A stretch of DNA of 64,000 nucleotides from Pseudofabraea citricarpa (lineage: Eukaryota; Ascomycota; Leotiomycetes; Helotiales; Dermateaceae): assembly GCA_029641185.1 (NCBI GenBank), contig JAPWGK010000019.1, positions 558,001 to 622,000 of the forward strand. The letters are read 5' to 3'. The notes beneath the pieces were generated by a model. It worked only from the letters and a program-made list of their open reading frames with translations, was not told the DNA's origin and searched no databases. This document shows, one piece after another, positions 48,101 through 60,816 of this stretch (position 1 is the first letter of the stretch; every line of letters begins with the position of its first letter). The translations under genes and the position numbers were made by a program.

Positions 48101-51071
48101 ACTACGAGAAGAACGAGAAAGATACCGCTAAGAGCAAGATCGATGATCTTCCTTTCTACTGCATTGGTTTCAAATCTGCCGCTCCTGAATACACCCTACG
48201 AACTCGTATCTGGTCCTCCCTCCGCTCTCAAACTCTTTACCGTACTATTTCCGGTTTCATGAACTACAGTCGTGCTATCAAGCTCTTGTACCGTGTCGAG
48301 AACCCCGAAGTCGTTCAAATGTTTGGTGGTAACTCTGACAAATTGGAGCGTGAGCTCGAGCGCATGGCCCGCCGCAAGTTCAAGATGATCGTGTCTATGC
48401 AACGTTATGCCAAATTCAAGAAGGAAGAGATGGAGAACACCGAGTTCTTACTACGTGCCTACCCGGATCTTCAGATCGCTTATCTGGACGAGGAAGCTCC
48501 TTTGGTCGAGGGTGAAGAGCCGCGTCTTTACTCTGCATTGATTGATGGCCATTCCGAAATCATGGAGAATGGTATCCGCCGCCCTAAATTCCGTATTCAA
48601 CTCTCTGGTAACCCAATTCTTGGTGATGGAAAGTCTGACAACCAGAACCATGCTATCATCTTTTACCGCGGTGAATACATTCAACTTATCGATGCCAACC
48701 AAGACAACTACTTGGAGGAATGTCTCAAGATTCGCAGTGTTCTCGCTGAATTCGAGGAAATGACTACAGATAACGTCTCTCCATACACCCCTGGTGTCCA
48801 GAACCCACAGACAAATCCAGTTGCCATCTTGGGAGCTCGCGAGTACATTTTCTCTGAGAACTTTGGTATCCTTGGTGATGTCGCTGCCGGAAAGGAACAG
48901 ACCTTTGGTACTCTCTTCGCTCGTACTCTCGCATCTATCGGTGGTAAACTCCATTATGGTCATCCAGATTTCCTCAATGGTATCTTCATGACTACACGTG
49001 GTGGTGTTTCCAAAGCTCAAAAGGGACTCCATTTGAACGAGGACATTTACGCTGGTATGACTGCTCTTCTTCGTGGTGGTCGCATCAAGCACTGCGAATA
49101 CTATCAGTGCGGAAAGGGTCGTGATCTTGGTTTTGGTTCTATTCTCAACTTCACAACCAAGATCGGAACTGGTATGGGAGAGCAGATGCTTTCTCGCGAG
49201 TACTACTATCTTGGAACCCAACTACCTCTCGATCGTTTCTTATCTTTCTACTATGCCCATCCTGGATTCCATTTGAACAACATGTTCATTATCCTCTCTG
49301 TGCAGATGTTCATGCTTTGCTTGATTAATCTGGGTGCCCTCCGCAACCAGACTATTCTTTGCGACTACAACAAGGACGTTCCCATTACGGATCCTCTCTT
49401 CCCAACTGGTTGCGCTAACTTGACTCCTATTCTGGACTGGGTTTACCGTTGCATTATCTCCATTTTCATCGTTTTCTTCATCTCCTTCGTGCCACTTGTG
49501 TGCCAAGAGTTGACTGAGCGTGGATTCTGGCGTGCCGCCACTCGTCTTGGAAAGCAGTTCTGTTCTCTATCGCCACTATTCGAAGTCTTCGTTTGCCAAA
49601 TTTACGCCAACGCTGTGCAACAAGATCTTTCTTTCGGAGGTGCCCGATACATCGGTACTGGACGTGGTTTTGCAACAGCTCGCATACCTTTCGGTGTTCT
49701 CTTCTCTCGGTTCGCTGGACCTTCCATCTATCTAGGTGCTCGTTCCTTGATGATGCTTCTGTTCGCAACCGTCACCGTGTGGCAAGCAGCTCTGGTCTAT
49801 TTCTGGCCAACATTGCTTGCTATGTGCATCTCACCGTTCTTCTTCAACCCTCATCAGTTCGCTTGGCACGATTTCTTCATCGATTACCGTGACTTCCTCA
49901 GATGGTTGTCCCGTGGTAATTCGAGATCGCACTCTTCCAGTTGGATCGCCTATTGCCGTCTTACACGTACCAGACTTACTGGTTACAAGCGCAAGGCACT
50001 TGGAGACCCTTCAGCGAAGATGTCCGGCGACGTTCCGCGTGCTTCCTTCGGTAACCTTTTCTTCGCGGAGATTGTAGGACCGCTTATCCTCGTTGCTGCG
50101 ACACTCATTCCATATCTCTTCATCAATTCTCAAACAGGTGTCATCGCCGCTAACAACGGTGGCGTCGCCCCTACGGCAAAGAGTGCATTGGTCCGTGTCG
50201 GTGTTGTCGCTTTTGCACCAGTTGCAGTTAACGCAGGTGTGCTTGCTGCCATGTTCGGAATGGCTTGTTGCATGGGTCCTGTCCTCAGCATGTGTTGCAA
50301 GAAGTTTGGCTCTGTCCTGGCTGCTATTGCACACGGTGTTGCAGTTGTCATGCTTCTCGTCGCATTCGAAGCCATGTTCTTCCTCTCCGGCTTCGTATTC
50401 CCCAAGGCCTTGTTGGGTATGATTGCTGCCGCAGCTATTCAGAGATTTTTCTACAAGCTCATCATCTCTTTGGCACTGACCAGAGAAATGAAGACTGATA
50501 CCTCCAATATCGCCTTCTGGACTGGTAAATGGTACTCCATGGGCTGGCATTCGCTCTCTCAACCCGCCCGTGAATTCCTTTGCAAGATCACCGAGTTGGG
50601 TATGTTTGCTGGCGACTTCGTCCTTGGTCACCTGCTTCTCTTCGCAATGCTTCCTGTCATCGCAATCCCCAAGGTTGATAAGGTTCATTCGATGATGTTG
50701 TTCTGGCTCCGTCCCAGGTATGTCTTTAATCCCATGTTTTGATCGGCTCTTTCTAACCAAATTCCAGTCGTCAAATCCGACCTCCAATTTATTCCATGAA
50801 GCAATCGAAGCTTCGCAAGAGACGTGTCTTGAGATACGCTATTCTCTACTTCATCATGCTTGTCGTTTTCCTCGCGTTGCTCGTTGCTCCAATTATCCTT
50901 GGTCAAGATCTTCTCACCGATAGCTTGATCGACAGCATCCCAATGGACTTGATGCAGCCATTTGGTCTGAACAACAATGACACCAGAAACCGTACCGCAA
51001 CTGGTACTGGCGCAGTTGGATCAGCAACGGCATCCGCAACAGGCAATGCTAAGATGATTAGATTGTTCTAA
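45165..51071 (+). CDS. FKS1: 1,3-beta-D-glucan synthase catalytic subunit
   Basis: Exons 45165..45352, 45402..50717, 50768..51071 give 1,935 residues. It polymerises UDP-glucose into beta-1,3-glucan at the plasma membrane. The N-terminus (1-150) is Gly/Tyr/Gln-rich. An FKS1-type domain and a group of membrane helices precede the large cytosolic GT48 domain (about 750-1350), which includes [20 protein letters not shown] and [16 protein letters not shown] second membrane block follows. The region aligned with echinocandin hot spot 1 reads [10 protein letters not shown] from residue 697, and hot spot 2 lies around [14 protein letters not shown] from residue 1408. Introns are 49 and 50 nt. The short third exon adds the last membrane helix and a Thr/Ala/Gly-rich tail. 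Likely single-copy. Confidence 0.97.
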
Positions 51072-51600
51072 ATTGGCATATGTAACAATGGCTGCTGAGT
51101 TGTAAATTAGATGAAAGGCAGTACATTATGATGATAAGAGGTCGATGGGTGGCCCTCGTCCTTCCGGCGCGTTTTAGTTGTTGTTTTCGGGGTTTGCATG
51201 GTACATGGCTGCTTAGACACTTTGCGTTCATTTTTCTTTTCTGCTTGTTGTTTCTTGTAATGACAGATATCTGAACAGTTTGCGAGGCTTCTTAGGTTCG
51301 CAAATGCACCAACAGTTGCATAGTGTATGCAGCATGATCATAATATAGGTTTACACAAAAAATGACTTGACTGAAGTGTGACTGATGGTGATTTCTAACT
51401 CGTCCATTCCTTCCAAAAGTGGCACCATGATGACCATCTCCTGTTATTTTGACGTCGTTGGTGTCGGATAAGCTGAGTGGCACGTGATCTCGGCGTGTTC
51501 GGTCATTTTGTGCGGCGAGGGTGACGCGAACCTTGAGATGACATTCGAGTCTGGGAAGTCCTCAAGATTACTTCTCCTGTTCCTAAATATCACGCACAAC
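51072..51600. other. FKS1 3' region / LCB1 promoter
   Basis: 529 bp between two plus-strand genes. No gene seen. Confidence 0.6.
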
Positions 51601-53360
51601 ATGGAGTTTCACGATGCGCAGAACTTCGTGGTTCGCTCCGTCGACGAGATAACCAACTACTTCCAAAAGGTGCCTGGCTCGGCGATGCTCATTCGTTACA
51701 TTCAATCCAGCTACCAGAATGATCCTGTTCGTTCTGCCATCGAGCTCATTTTAGTTATCTTTTTCGTCCGCTACCTGCTTGCCCCATCTTATTCGACCCG
51801 GGAGAACTTTGTGACACTCACAGAGGAGGTTTGACCCCTGGGATCTATTTCGAATGCGCATGCTGATCAGGAAATAGGAGATTGATGATTTGGTTGATGA
51901 ATGGACCCCTGAACCCCTCGTTGCCCGACAAACATCTTTCGAGGAGGCCGAGCATGAGAAACTCCCAGTAATAGTAGGGTGAGCAGGTCCAATTCCGTAT
52001 TCCTAGCACATGCACATACTCATGGTGTCTAGTCCTACTGGTGCCAAAGTCAAACTTTCTAGCGGCCGGACCGTTACGAATCTCGCATCCTACAACTTTT
52101 ACAACTTCGTCGGACATGAGCAGGTGAAGGAGAAGGCTATCCAGACTCTGCGGACCTATGGTGTTGGCCCTTGCGGGCCTCCCCAATTCTATGGCACCCA
52201 AGATGTTCACATGAAGACCGAAGCAGATATTGCCTCGTGCTTGGGAACTGAGGGTTGCATTGTTTACGCCCAGGCATTCTCTACGATTTCTAGTGTTATT
52301 CCGGCATTCTGCAAAAGAGGCGACGTCATTGTTGCTGACCGTGCTGTCAATTATGCTATTCGCAAGGGACTGCAAATATGCCGTAGCACGATTGAGTTTT
52401 ATGAGCATAACGATATGGAGGATTTGGAGCGAGTTCTTCAGAAAGTGGTCAAGAAGCAGGCCAAAAAGCCACTGACTAGACGATTCATCGTAACTGAGGG
52501 CTTGTCCGAGACAGTGGGAGACTGTGCCGACTTACCCAAGCTAGTAAGCACAAGTTCCTTTTCTGTAGCTAAGCACGATTAACAAAACCTAGATTGAACT
52601 CAGACACCGCTATAAATTCCGCCTTATGCTTGATGAGACTTGGTCTTTCGGTGTTCTGGGCCGGACCGGTCGAGGACTAACAGAAGCTCAGAATGTCGAT
52701 GCTTCTGAAGTTGACATGATCATCGGCTCTCTTGCTGGACCCCTCTGTGCAGGTGGTGGCTTCTGTGCTGGATCGAACGATGTAGTGGAGCACCAGCGTA
52801 TTTCAGCCGCGGCTTACACCTTCTCTGCTGCTTTGCCTGCCATGCTTGCGACTACCGCGAGCGAGACATTGAACATGCTCCAGACGACTCCCGACATCCT
52901 CGTTCAATGTCGCGAGAACATCAAAGCCATGCGAGGTCAACTGGATCCTCGCAGTGACTGGGTTCATTGTAGCAGTTCATCTGAAAACCCTGTTATGCTC
53001 CTCGTGCTAAAGCCTTCGGTTGTAAACTCTCGAGGTCTCAGCATTGAGGATCAGGAGCGAGTATTGCAAGAATGTGTGGACGAAGTAAGTACTGGTGTTG
53101 CTATGCACGTGGCTTGACTAACCTGCTACTAGACTATGGCCAACGGGGTCTTAATCACGAGATTGAAGAGTATGCCGGTGGCCCCAAGCAGTACCTCGAA
53201 GGATGCCGAGTGGAAGCTCCAGCCCGCACTGAAAGTATGCATCACGACTGGACTCAGCAAGAAAGAAACCGAGAAGGCCGGTGTAGTCATCAGGCATGCC
53301 ATCACTAAAGTCTTGACTCGCAAGACAAGCAGCAAGCTGGGCGTTCCTCTTGACCGGTGA
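51601..53360 (+). CDS. LCB1: Serine palmitoyltransferase subunit 1
   Basis: Exons 51601..51828, 51878..51978, 52033..52543, 52593..53084, 53133..53360 give 519 residues. With Lcb2 it condenses serine and palmitoyl-CoA, the first step of sphingolipid synthesis in the ER. An N-terminal membrane helix (about 44-60) precedes the aminotransferase fold with NLASYNFYNF, YGVGPCGPPQFYGT and LDETWSFGVLGRTGRG. As in other Lcb1 subunits, the PLP lysine of Lcb2 is not present at the expected site. The start at 51601 gives the family N-terminus; an upstream in-frame ATG (51484) would add an unrelated extension. Introns are 48-54 nt. The product feeds the delta-8 desaturase at 9.0 kb. Confidence 0.95.
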
Positions 53361-54967
53361 TGGTTATGATGGGCATGATAGGCATGAGATTGGGGCTGGT
53401 GTATACAAAAGACTGGGTTGGATTGGCTCTTGGGCGTCGTAAAGGATGGGCGGTTAGCAAGCATGGGGCTTTAATGTGTAATAGACAGTAGATTATGTGG
53501 CACGAGTTCTTCTCCAGTCGTCAGCTTCGATACGATAAGCTGTAAGTTTGGGCGGCATTTCTGGGCCAGTGTACTGTCCTGGTATCTGCCTATGTATCTC
53601 TAGCTACCTTATCTCGAGCTACCTAGCAGGTATGTTTGTGTAGCAGTACAGTAGAATGTACAAAGTAAGATAAAGCATTTGATCACGTGCAAGACCCTGC
53701 TCCCGCCGCAAGTGGTTAAGCTCTGAATTCCCCGCAAACGACATTCTTCTCCCGTGCTGTGCTGACACGCCAGAAAACACGGGCGGCTTTAATCAGGAAC
53801 AGGAACAGGAACAGGAACAGGCCAGGAACCAACGGCTCGTACCTGCATCACAGCAACCGGGATGTACGAGAGCGCATGGGTCACCAAAGAAGGTTCGTCC
53901 GATCGGGCGCATTATTGTTGCATTACTTTTTTGCCGATGAAACTGGGCCGAGGGGGTCTGGAGTCTGGAGGGGATTTTCTAAGATGAGATGATGACATGG
54001 AACACGAAGGACGAGAGAGAGAGAAAGAGACAGAGACAGAGAAAAATGTGTTTCTCGTGCTCATTACGATTGAGTTCGCCAAGAGCTGGTTTCTGTTGTT
54101 ATTGTCGATGTGCGATTCGCGAACTTGTCAATCATTTGGTCTGGACTGGGACGAGATAAGAGTGTGCAAAAGCCGGTAGTTGCAGTAATAATGCAGTAAG
54201 CAAAGCAAGAGCCCGGAAGCTCGGGTTATTATTGCACTGTAAACTGTAAGTTCTTGCTCTTGGGCGCTTGAGAGGGGAAGTGGGAGCCCGTGTGTTCTGT
54301 GCTGTTCTGTTCTGTGCTGTGCTGCAGTCATGGTGTGTTGTGACGGAATACTCCCCAATCCCCAATCCCCAATCTCGCTTTCAAAACTCTGAGCCTGCCC
54401 GCCGCCGCCCAACCATCCACGTCTTTCCTTCCCCAACTTCCAAACCTCCACGCACGAAGAGCAACGATCTTTACGACTTAATGTCTCTGTCCTTTCTCTG
54501 ACAAACATTTCCAACCCTCTTTTGAACTCGATCCTGCTGATTGTCAACACCAAGAATCGTCCAATCGCCCACTCGTCCCGCGCGTCTAGATCGGAAAACA
54601 ATTGTCGCATTACATTCCTTCCTGCCCACGGCACCCAATCGTGCACCATCTGGACGAGGTCAGTACATTCTTTACCGTATCTTCGGATAGACTACAGCGA
54701 TACACAAGAGAAGCTATTCGAGTCCATTGACGTGATCGGAATGCGCTCTTCCCCAGATGCGCCAGCGCGTAACCTGGTAAACAGCATCTTCGTCCCTCTC
54801 CAATCCACTTTTAACTCCGCTTGTTCGCTCCCCTCGTCTCTCTTTTGACGATCGTGAGCATTACATACATCCGGATATCATTCATTAATACCTGTTACTG
54901 TTGTACTGACGACTGCTGGCCGGTGCAGGACCAATACGCGACGCAGCACTAACAACCGATCTTCAAC
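53361..54967. other. Intergenic region with short tandem repeats
   Basis: 1.6 kb before the GH17 gene. It has AGGAAC hexamer repeats at about 53796-53820, GTTCTGTGCT-type repeats near 54294-54325 and CCCCAAT repeats near 54351-54373. A possible 5' UTR intron of the GH17 gene (GAG/GTCAGT near 54657 to GTGCAG near 54929) is weakly supported. No other gene is seen. Confidence 0.55.
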
Positions 54968-56379
54968 ATGAAGACCCTCACTCTCTTTACTGCCGCAGTC
55001 TCACTGCTTCAACTTGCGGCTGCTCAGCCTCACAGTAATTGAGCCCGATCCTCACACACCTGAAAGACTGGCACTAATTCTGCGCAGGAAACCGCCGGCA
55101 CGCCCACCAACGTCAGAAGAAGGATGTGGTTGTGGTTGTTACCGACTATGTCTACTCCAATGAGGTCGTCTATGTTGATCAGAATGGGGTTCCGGTCTCG
55201 ACGGGAACCACTGATGTCAGCTTGACCGTTAAGCCCTCGACCTCATCATCGACCTTGATTGCTACATCATCTTCGTCGTCGTCCTCTTCCTCGGTAGCAA
55301 CCACTTTGAGCTCTTCCACCATTTCCGAGAAGTTTTTGGCTGCCGCAGTAGACACAACTTCAAGCAGCGCCTCTCTTCCGGTCCCTTCCTCTACCTCAGT
55401 TTATATTGAGCCCACCCCGACTTCCGAAGCCGTTGTTGTTGAGCCAACACCCGAGCCAACTCCTGAGCCAACTCCAGAGCCAACGCCTGAACCAACTCCG
55501 GAGCCAACCTCTGAGCCTATCCCCGAGACCACTTCAACCTCAGCTACCCCAGTTCCATCAGCAAGCGTCCCAGTCGGGGGAGGTGGTAATGGATTTGCCT
55601 ATACTCCATACAAGGCCGATGGTACTTGCAAGACCCAGGACGATGTCACCAAGGATTTCGATGGCCTTCAAGGTGATTATTCTCTGGTTCGTATGTATGG
55701 TACCGACTGCAACCAAGCCACAACCATCCTCACAGCCGCTCAAGCAAAAGGCTACAAGGTGTTTGCCGGGGTTTTTGAACTCGCCAACCTGAACCAAGAA
55801 CTCCAATTCCTCATTGACGCCGCCAACAAGGCTGGTGGTTGGGGAAGTTTTGACACGATTTCGATCGGCAACGAGCTTGTAGACAGTGGAAAGTCTTCAG
55901 CATCCCAGGTCATAGCGGCTCTCACTACAGCTCGATCTACTCTCAGAGCTGCAGGATATACTGGCCCTGTCGTAGCTGTTGACACGCTCGTCGCAGTCCG
56001 CCAGCATCCAGAGCTATGCAATGAGAGCGACTACTGCGCCGTCAACTGCCACCCATTCTTTGATAGCCAGACCTCCTCTGATCAAGCTGGTAGCTTCATC
56101 ACCACCCAGATCGGAACGCTTCGTGATGTTTTGGCCGACTCGAACCAGCAGATTGTTATTTCCGAGACTGGATGGCCATGGCAAGGCAACTCTCATGGCG
56201 CTGCTTCTGTCTCCCTCAGTGACCAATCCAAGGCAATTTCGTCCATCAAGAGTGATGTTTCTGTCAACACCATTCTTTTGAGCGCATACAACGAGGGATG
56301 GAAGGTCTCCGCTGCTGCTACATACAATGCTGAGCAATTCTGGGGAATTGGAGGCACTAACGCGCCTTGCGAACTTTAA
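54968..56379 (+). CDS. Cell-wall GH17 protein, BtgE-like
   Basis: Exons 54968..55034 and 55088..56379 give 452 residues. A signal peptide (1-19) is followed by a basic HRNRRHAHQRQKK segment, a Ser/Thr-rich region and a Pro-Glu-Pro-Thr repeat (about 140-165). The GH17 domain follows with putative acid/base Glu284 in SIGNELVDSG and nucleophile Glu381 in ISETGWPWQG. Related Aspergillus proteins (BtgE group) are secreted or wall-linked beta-1,3-glucan-active enzymes. No C-terminal GPI signal is visible: the protein ends NAPCEL. The 53-nt intron follows the signal peptide. Substrate action, hydrolysis or transfer, cannot be told from sequence. Confidence 0.88.
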
Positions 56380-57656
56380 GAAGAGGCGTGAGCCTCCGAG
56401 GACTGGTGCGGTCCTGTGTGAGAGCTAGTGGCTTTCTGGTTTAGCCGTCTCACTGTTCTGCTCAAAAGCAACCGACATCCACATTATCAAAAGAAAGAGA
56501 TGCAGGCAAAATTTGTAGCGGGCTATACATCTCAAACCTCGACACGACATATTAGCTCTGATAACTGACAGTATGGACACGAGACAAGGACGGCAGGCTC
56601 GCTTTTTCTCAGGCGTTCTGGCATCTGGACATATCGAAAAAAAAACGGCGTCTGTACTATTACGTGTTTGGGTACATAACATTGCGCCAAGGAGCACAGG
56701 CTATTTCACGACTTCACATAGAAAGTTGATGAGTTTTACCACGTTTTGGGACCATATTGATCCAGGGGAGATCATTCATGTACATATACATTTCACAGTA
56801 CGGGAGTCCTTCTGAGGATACCCATTTAAATTCTAAACGAACCTTACGCGCGATGATTCTGATACCCCTTTCATGCTTTTTTTGAACGTGACTTTGCTGG
56901 TGGTGGTTTGCTGATTTCATGATATAATATGCTCAGTAAGAGTGTCTGAGCTGAAAGTTGGATGCTGAAGCTCCCTCAGATCTCTCTGAGTGCTGCGACT
57001 GCCCACCCCTAGCGGCGAATAATGAACCTACCTAGGTATTCATGTCATTGAGAATTACGTTGCTCGCTACTGTAGCTTGTTGCGGTTCTTGTGTTGAGAT
57101 TTTGAACTCTAGATCTGGCTTGCGGTGCAATGCTTCATCGCGCTAAGTATAGCACATCTTTTCACTCGCATATTATTACACTTGCTTCCTGCTGACAAGC
57201 CTAGCTTAGAGAGCTGCTCTTGTCTCCTAGCACCTCCCTTTCTTCTCCAACCAGTGATCAGAACAGCGGTTAAGCATAATATAGCACGAGTTTACCGATG
57301 GAGAATTTTGGAATGGCGAATAATAAGTGTTTATGACAGTAGATGAGGTCCGTTTGTGCTAGCCATTTTCTTCTATACTTATGTACATTTCATGATCTAT
57401 GCCATTCAATCCTCCGTAGATATACTCCCCGTCAGTAGGAAACTTCACAAGATGGGTTTGCAGCTGAGCAGGGAGCTGCATCGATCGTCGTGGTACCAAA
57501 CTGATAGACGACGGTTGGTTGCTGTGGCTACCACCCAAAATTTTGACACGCCCAACATCCATCTCACGATGTCGAATCGCCGCCATACCTCTCACACAAC
57601 GCCATCGAACTCTCCCCGCCACCGATCGTCCCCGCCGCGCTATCTTGTCGGTCAGC
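56380..57656. other. Intergenic region
   Basis: 1.3 kb with no supported gene. A TACCTAGGTA palindrome lies at 57029-57038. The last 150 bp are probably the leader of the SprT gene. Confidence 0.6.
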
Positions 57657-59865
57657 ATGGCACGGAAAGTAGAACATATCGATAGCGATTCGGATTTTCC
57701 TGACGTTGCGGATCTCATCAAGCGCCCCAGGGAAGTCACGTGCAAGAAGCCTCCCACAGCATCTAGACCTCGCCCGACCTCGAGAGCTGCGTCGGCCAAG
57801 ATTGAGATTTCAGACTCGGAAGAGGATTCTCACTCGGAGAGAGAATCTCGGAAGAATGAGAGGTCGAGGAAAGAGGAGGAAAAGCCGAAGCCTAGGAAAA
57901 GGATCTTGAAGCAGAAAACTGTCAATCCATTACTACGGCCGATCTCGAGCAAGAGCACGAGCGTGAGTGCTGCGGCTTCAGAAGCAGCGGTATCAATCCC
58001 AAATGAAGGGAAGAGAGTTGTCTCATCAAGGGGAAAGCGAGAGGTTTCTGGGAGGAGCCTATCAAAATCAGTTTCTAGGGACCTCGAAGATGATGTCTTT
58101 GGAGAGTCTGAAGATGATGGTGGTTTGCAGGACATGATTTCAACCTTTCAAAACACAACTCTCGACAGGCAAAAACAGAAGGCTGTACGGCGGGAAAGGA
58201 CGAAACGTATAGCAGCACCGTTTTTCCTGGAGGAGGCAGAAGTGGACGATGGCTCTTCTGACGAAGAAGTAGATGACGATTCGGATGGCTTGTCAGACTT
58301 TATTGTTAACGACAGCTGCATGTTGACGGAAGATGACTCGGAAATTGGGATGATGCCTCCACCACCACCTCCACCTCCTCCCCCGAGGTCGGTTCGAAAA
58401 CTCGTCAGGGGCAGGAGACCTGATGCAGCAAAGAGTAAGGATGTGGACGAGCTTGGACTGGATCTTGAGAAGCTTTCTGTCCGCGAGGGAAGTAGGACTA
58501 AGAAGATCAGCGCCGAGAAAAACGTATACAAGGAGATAATAGAGATACTGGATACCAGCGAAGAGGAGGTCCTGCCGAAGAAAAGACTTCCATCAATAAA
58601 GATCAAGAAAGAGCCCGAGTCCAAGAATGCACCAAAGATGTTTGGAGCGAGCTCGGGGATCGATGAGCCTCCGGCCACGCTCAGATTGTAAGTCTATTGA
58701 AGCCAGGAAAGGAATAGCTACTGACAAGAAAAGCTCGCCATCAGATAACAAACCCCGAAAGGTGTCGCAAGGCACTCGCCTCACTACTCCACCCCCTAGT
58801 CCATCCAAAAAGACACTGAAATCTCCCAAGAAACCACCTCCGATACCTATGACGCCTCATCGACCAAGTATGGATGCCTTCTGGAGCCAAGACATCATCA
58901 ATGACTGGAACGATGAGTATTCACCTAAAAAGCAACCAAAGCCTAAACCACTACTGGATGACTCGGCTGGGCTCTCCGAAGAATATATCCTCTCCTCGCC
59001 TAAGAAGAGTCCGGCAAAGCAAGATCGTGTGGCAAAGCAAGCAAAGAAAGCGTTTTCAGAAACAAAGCATGCTCTTGCCGAGTCCTTTTTGGCCGAGGTC
59101 GACAATAAGATTACGGGTGGTAAGGTGTCAGAGCTAGCAGCCTCGACGGGCGGGATCAAGATCATATGGAGCAAGAAGCTCAACACCACGGCCGGCCGCG
59201 CGAACTGGAAACGCGAGACGGTCAGATCAGCGCCGGCGGGGCCAGAAAAAGTAGTCAGGGTCAGCTACCGCCACCACGCCGCCATCGAGCTGGCCGAGAA
59301 GGTCATCGACGACGAAGACCGGCTGCTCAACGTCCTCGCTCACGAGTTCTGCCACCTGGCAAACTTCATGATCAGCAACGTCAAGACGAACCCGCATGGC
59401 AAGGAGTTCAAGGCCTGGGCTGCGAAGTGCTCTCGCGCCTTTGGCCACCGCGGCATCGACGTCACGACGAAGCACTCGTACGACATCGACTACAAATACA
59501 TCTGGGAGTGCGAGAACTGCGGCACCGAATTCAAGCGGCATTCGAAGAGCATCGATCCGGCCAGGCACCAGTGCGGAAGCTGCAGGTGCAAGCTGGTCCA
59601 GACGAAACCGGTGCCTAAGAGCGGTGTTGCGAAGGTCAGCGAGTATCAGGTCTTTGTCAAGCAGAACTTGAAGAAGGTCAGGGAGGAATTGCCGCCGGGA
59701 AGTCCGCAGAAGGACATCATGGGCGAGGTGGGGAGAAGGTATCAGCAGCATAAAGCTAGTCGGCTCGGGCAACCAGACGAAGCTATCAAGCAGTCGACTC
59801 CTGATGATGATCTAATCGGGTCTGTTTCGAGGAAGCTTGATTTCCTTGATCTTGGTGGCCCTTGA
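57657..59865 (+). CDS. SprT-like zinc metalloprotease (DNA-protein crosslink repair type)
   Basis: Exons 57657..58687 and 58734..59865 give 720 residues. The first half is a disordered acidic/Ser-rich region with a poly-Pro run (about 236-244) and several SDSEED-like acidic motifs. The SprT domain (about 470-610) has the metal site H547-E-F-C-H551 and a zinc ribbon (CENCGTEF ... CGSCRCK). The C-terminus carries an HMG-box-like segment (VFVKQNLKKVREEL). This matches fungal SprT/HMG proteins related to GCNA/ACRC, which act on DNA-protein crosslinks; that role is inferred. Acidic clusters such as HIDSDSDFPDV could be SUMO-interacting. The 46-nt intron has a CTGAC branch. The start chosen is the ATG before the acidic MARKVEHIDSDSD; an earlier in-frame ATG lacks such support. 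Confidence 0.88.
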
Positions 59866-60080
59866 GCATGTAGGATAGCATATATCTATTAATCACACAC
59901 GCATCCTTGGACTAGTTGGTATCTTATTTCAAGTTAAGCTAAACTAACTATCTAATCGCTCATGGCTCATTCGGATATCATAAAGCGTTCCCGTCGCAAA
60001 GTGCAAGCCTCCCAGGTGTCCCATCCCATTTTCACTCGTCGAATCCCTTTTGCTCGCCCGTCCTAGACATTTGACCCTGC

Positions 60081-60816
60081 TTAGACCTCGTTGAACAATC
60101 CCCAGTCCTTGATCTTGAACGTCTCCCAAATACGCGCTGCGCATTCAACAGCATCCTCAATCAGCTTGCCCTGCATTCCAAGTTGCAGGTTGACTTCCTC
60201 CTCGGTGTACTCGCCCTTGATATGCGGCACATTAATGGTGATCAAGATATCCGTCTTCTCGTCCTCTAACCTAATCAGATTCAGAACGATGGCCGTGAAG
60301 TCCGGTGCCAGGTGTCTCTTCTCAGGATCCGGCGGTGGTGTTTGCGTGGCGATGAGTGTATATGCTGGCGTTGCCTCCCTATCTCATTATTAGCACGTGA
60401 TAGCACAGCACAGAGAGCCGAGGAGTAGGAAGTGAAGGGGAAGAAGAAGAAGAGAATACTCACGGAAGTTTGGAGAATTGCGTGTTGGATGTGCTCCAGA
60501 CCTTGACCGTGTCGATGTCGGAATCAACGATGTCCTCTAGATGCGTCGTCATGGCGGCGCCGTCGATGGCAGCCCCCGATCCGGACGTGCCCACGCGCTC
60601 CGTGATATCGAAGATGATGCTGGTGAAGCCATCCTTGTCGATGAAGACCTCTTGATGGTCGGGCACCTGGCGCATTTGACTGCAGGGCGCGTATGTTAGC
60701 AGTTATCGCTGGCCGCCGCACGGGATGCGCTCGTCTTACCTGACATCGGCGAAGGTGGAGGGGAGGTCTACGATCAGAGCCCCGCCAAACAGAGGGGTAC
60801 TGCTGTAAGTCGTCAT
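60081..60816 (-). CDS. MOG1: Ran-GTPase-binding protein Mog1
   Basis: Exons 60740..60816, 60464..60679, 60081..60378 give 196 residues. The N-terminal FGGALIVDLPSTFADVSQMR and RQVPDHQEVFIDKDG blocks are the conserved surface of Mog1. Mog1 binds Ran (Gsp1) and promotes nucleotide release, supporting nuclear import. Introns are 60 and 85 nt with GTAAGA and GTGAGT donors. It converges on the SprT gene (215 bp). Confidence 0.93.
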
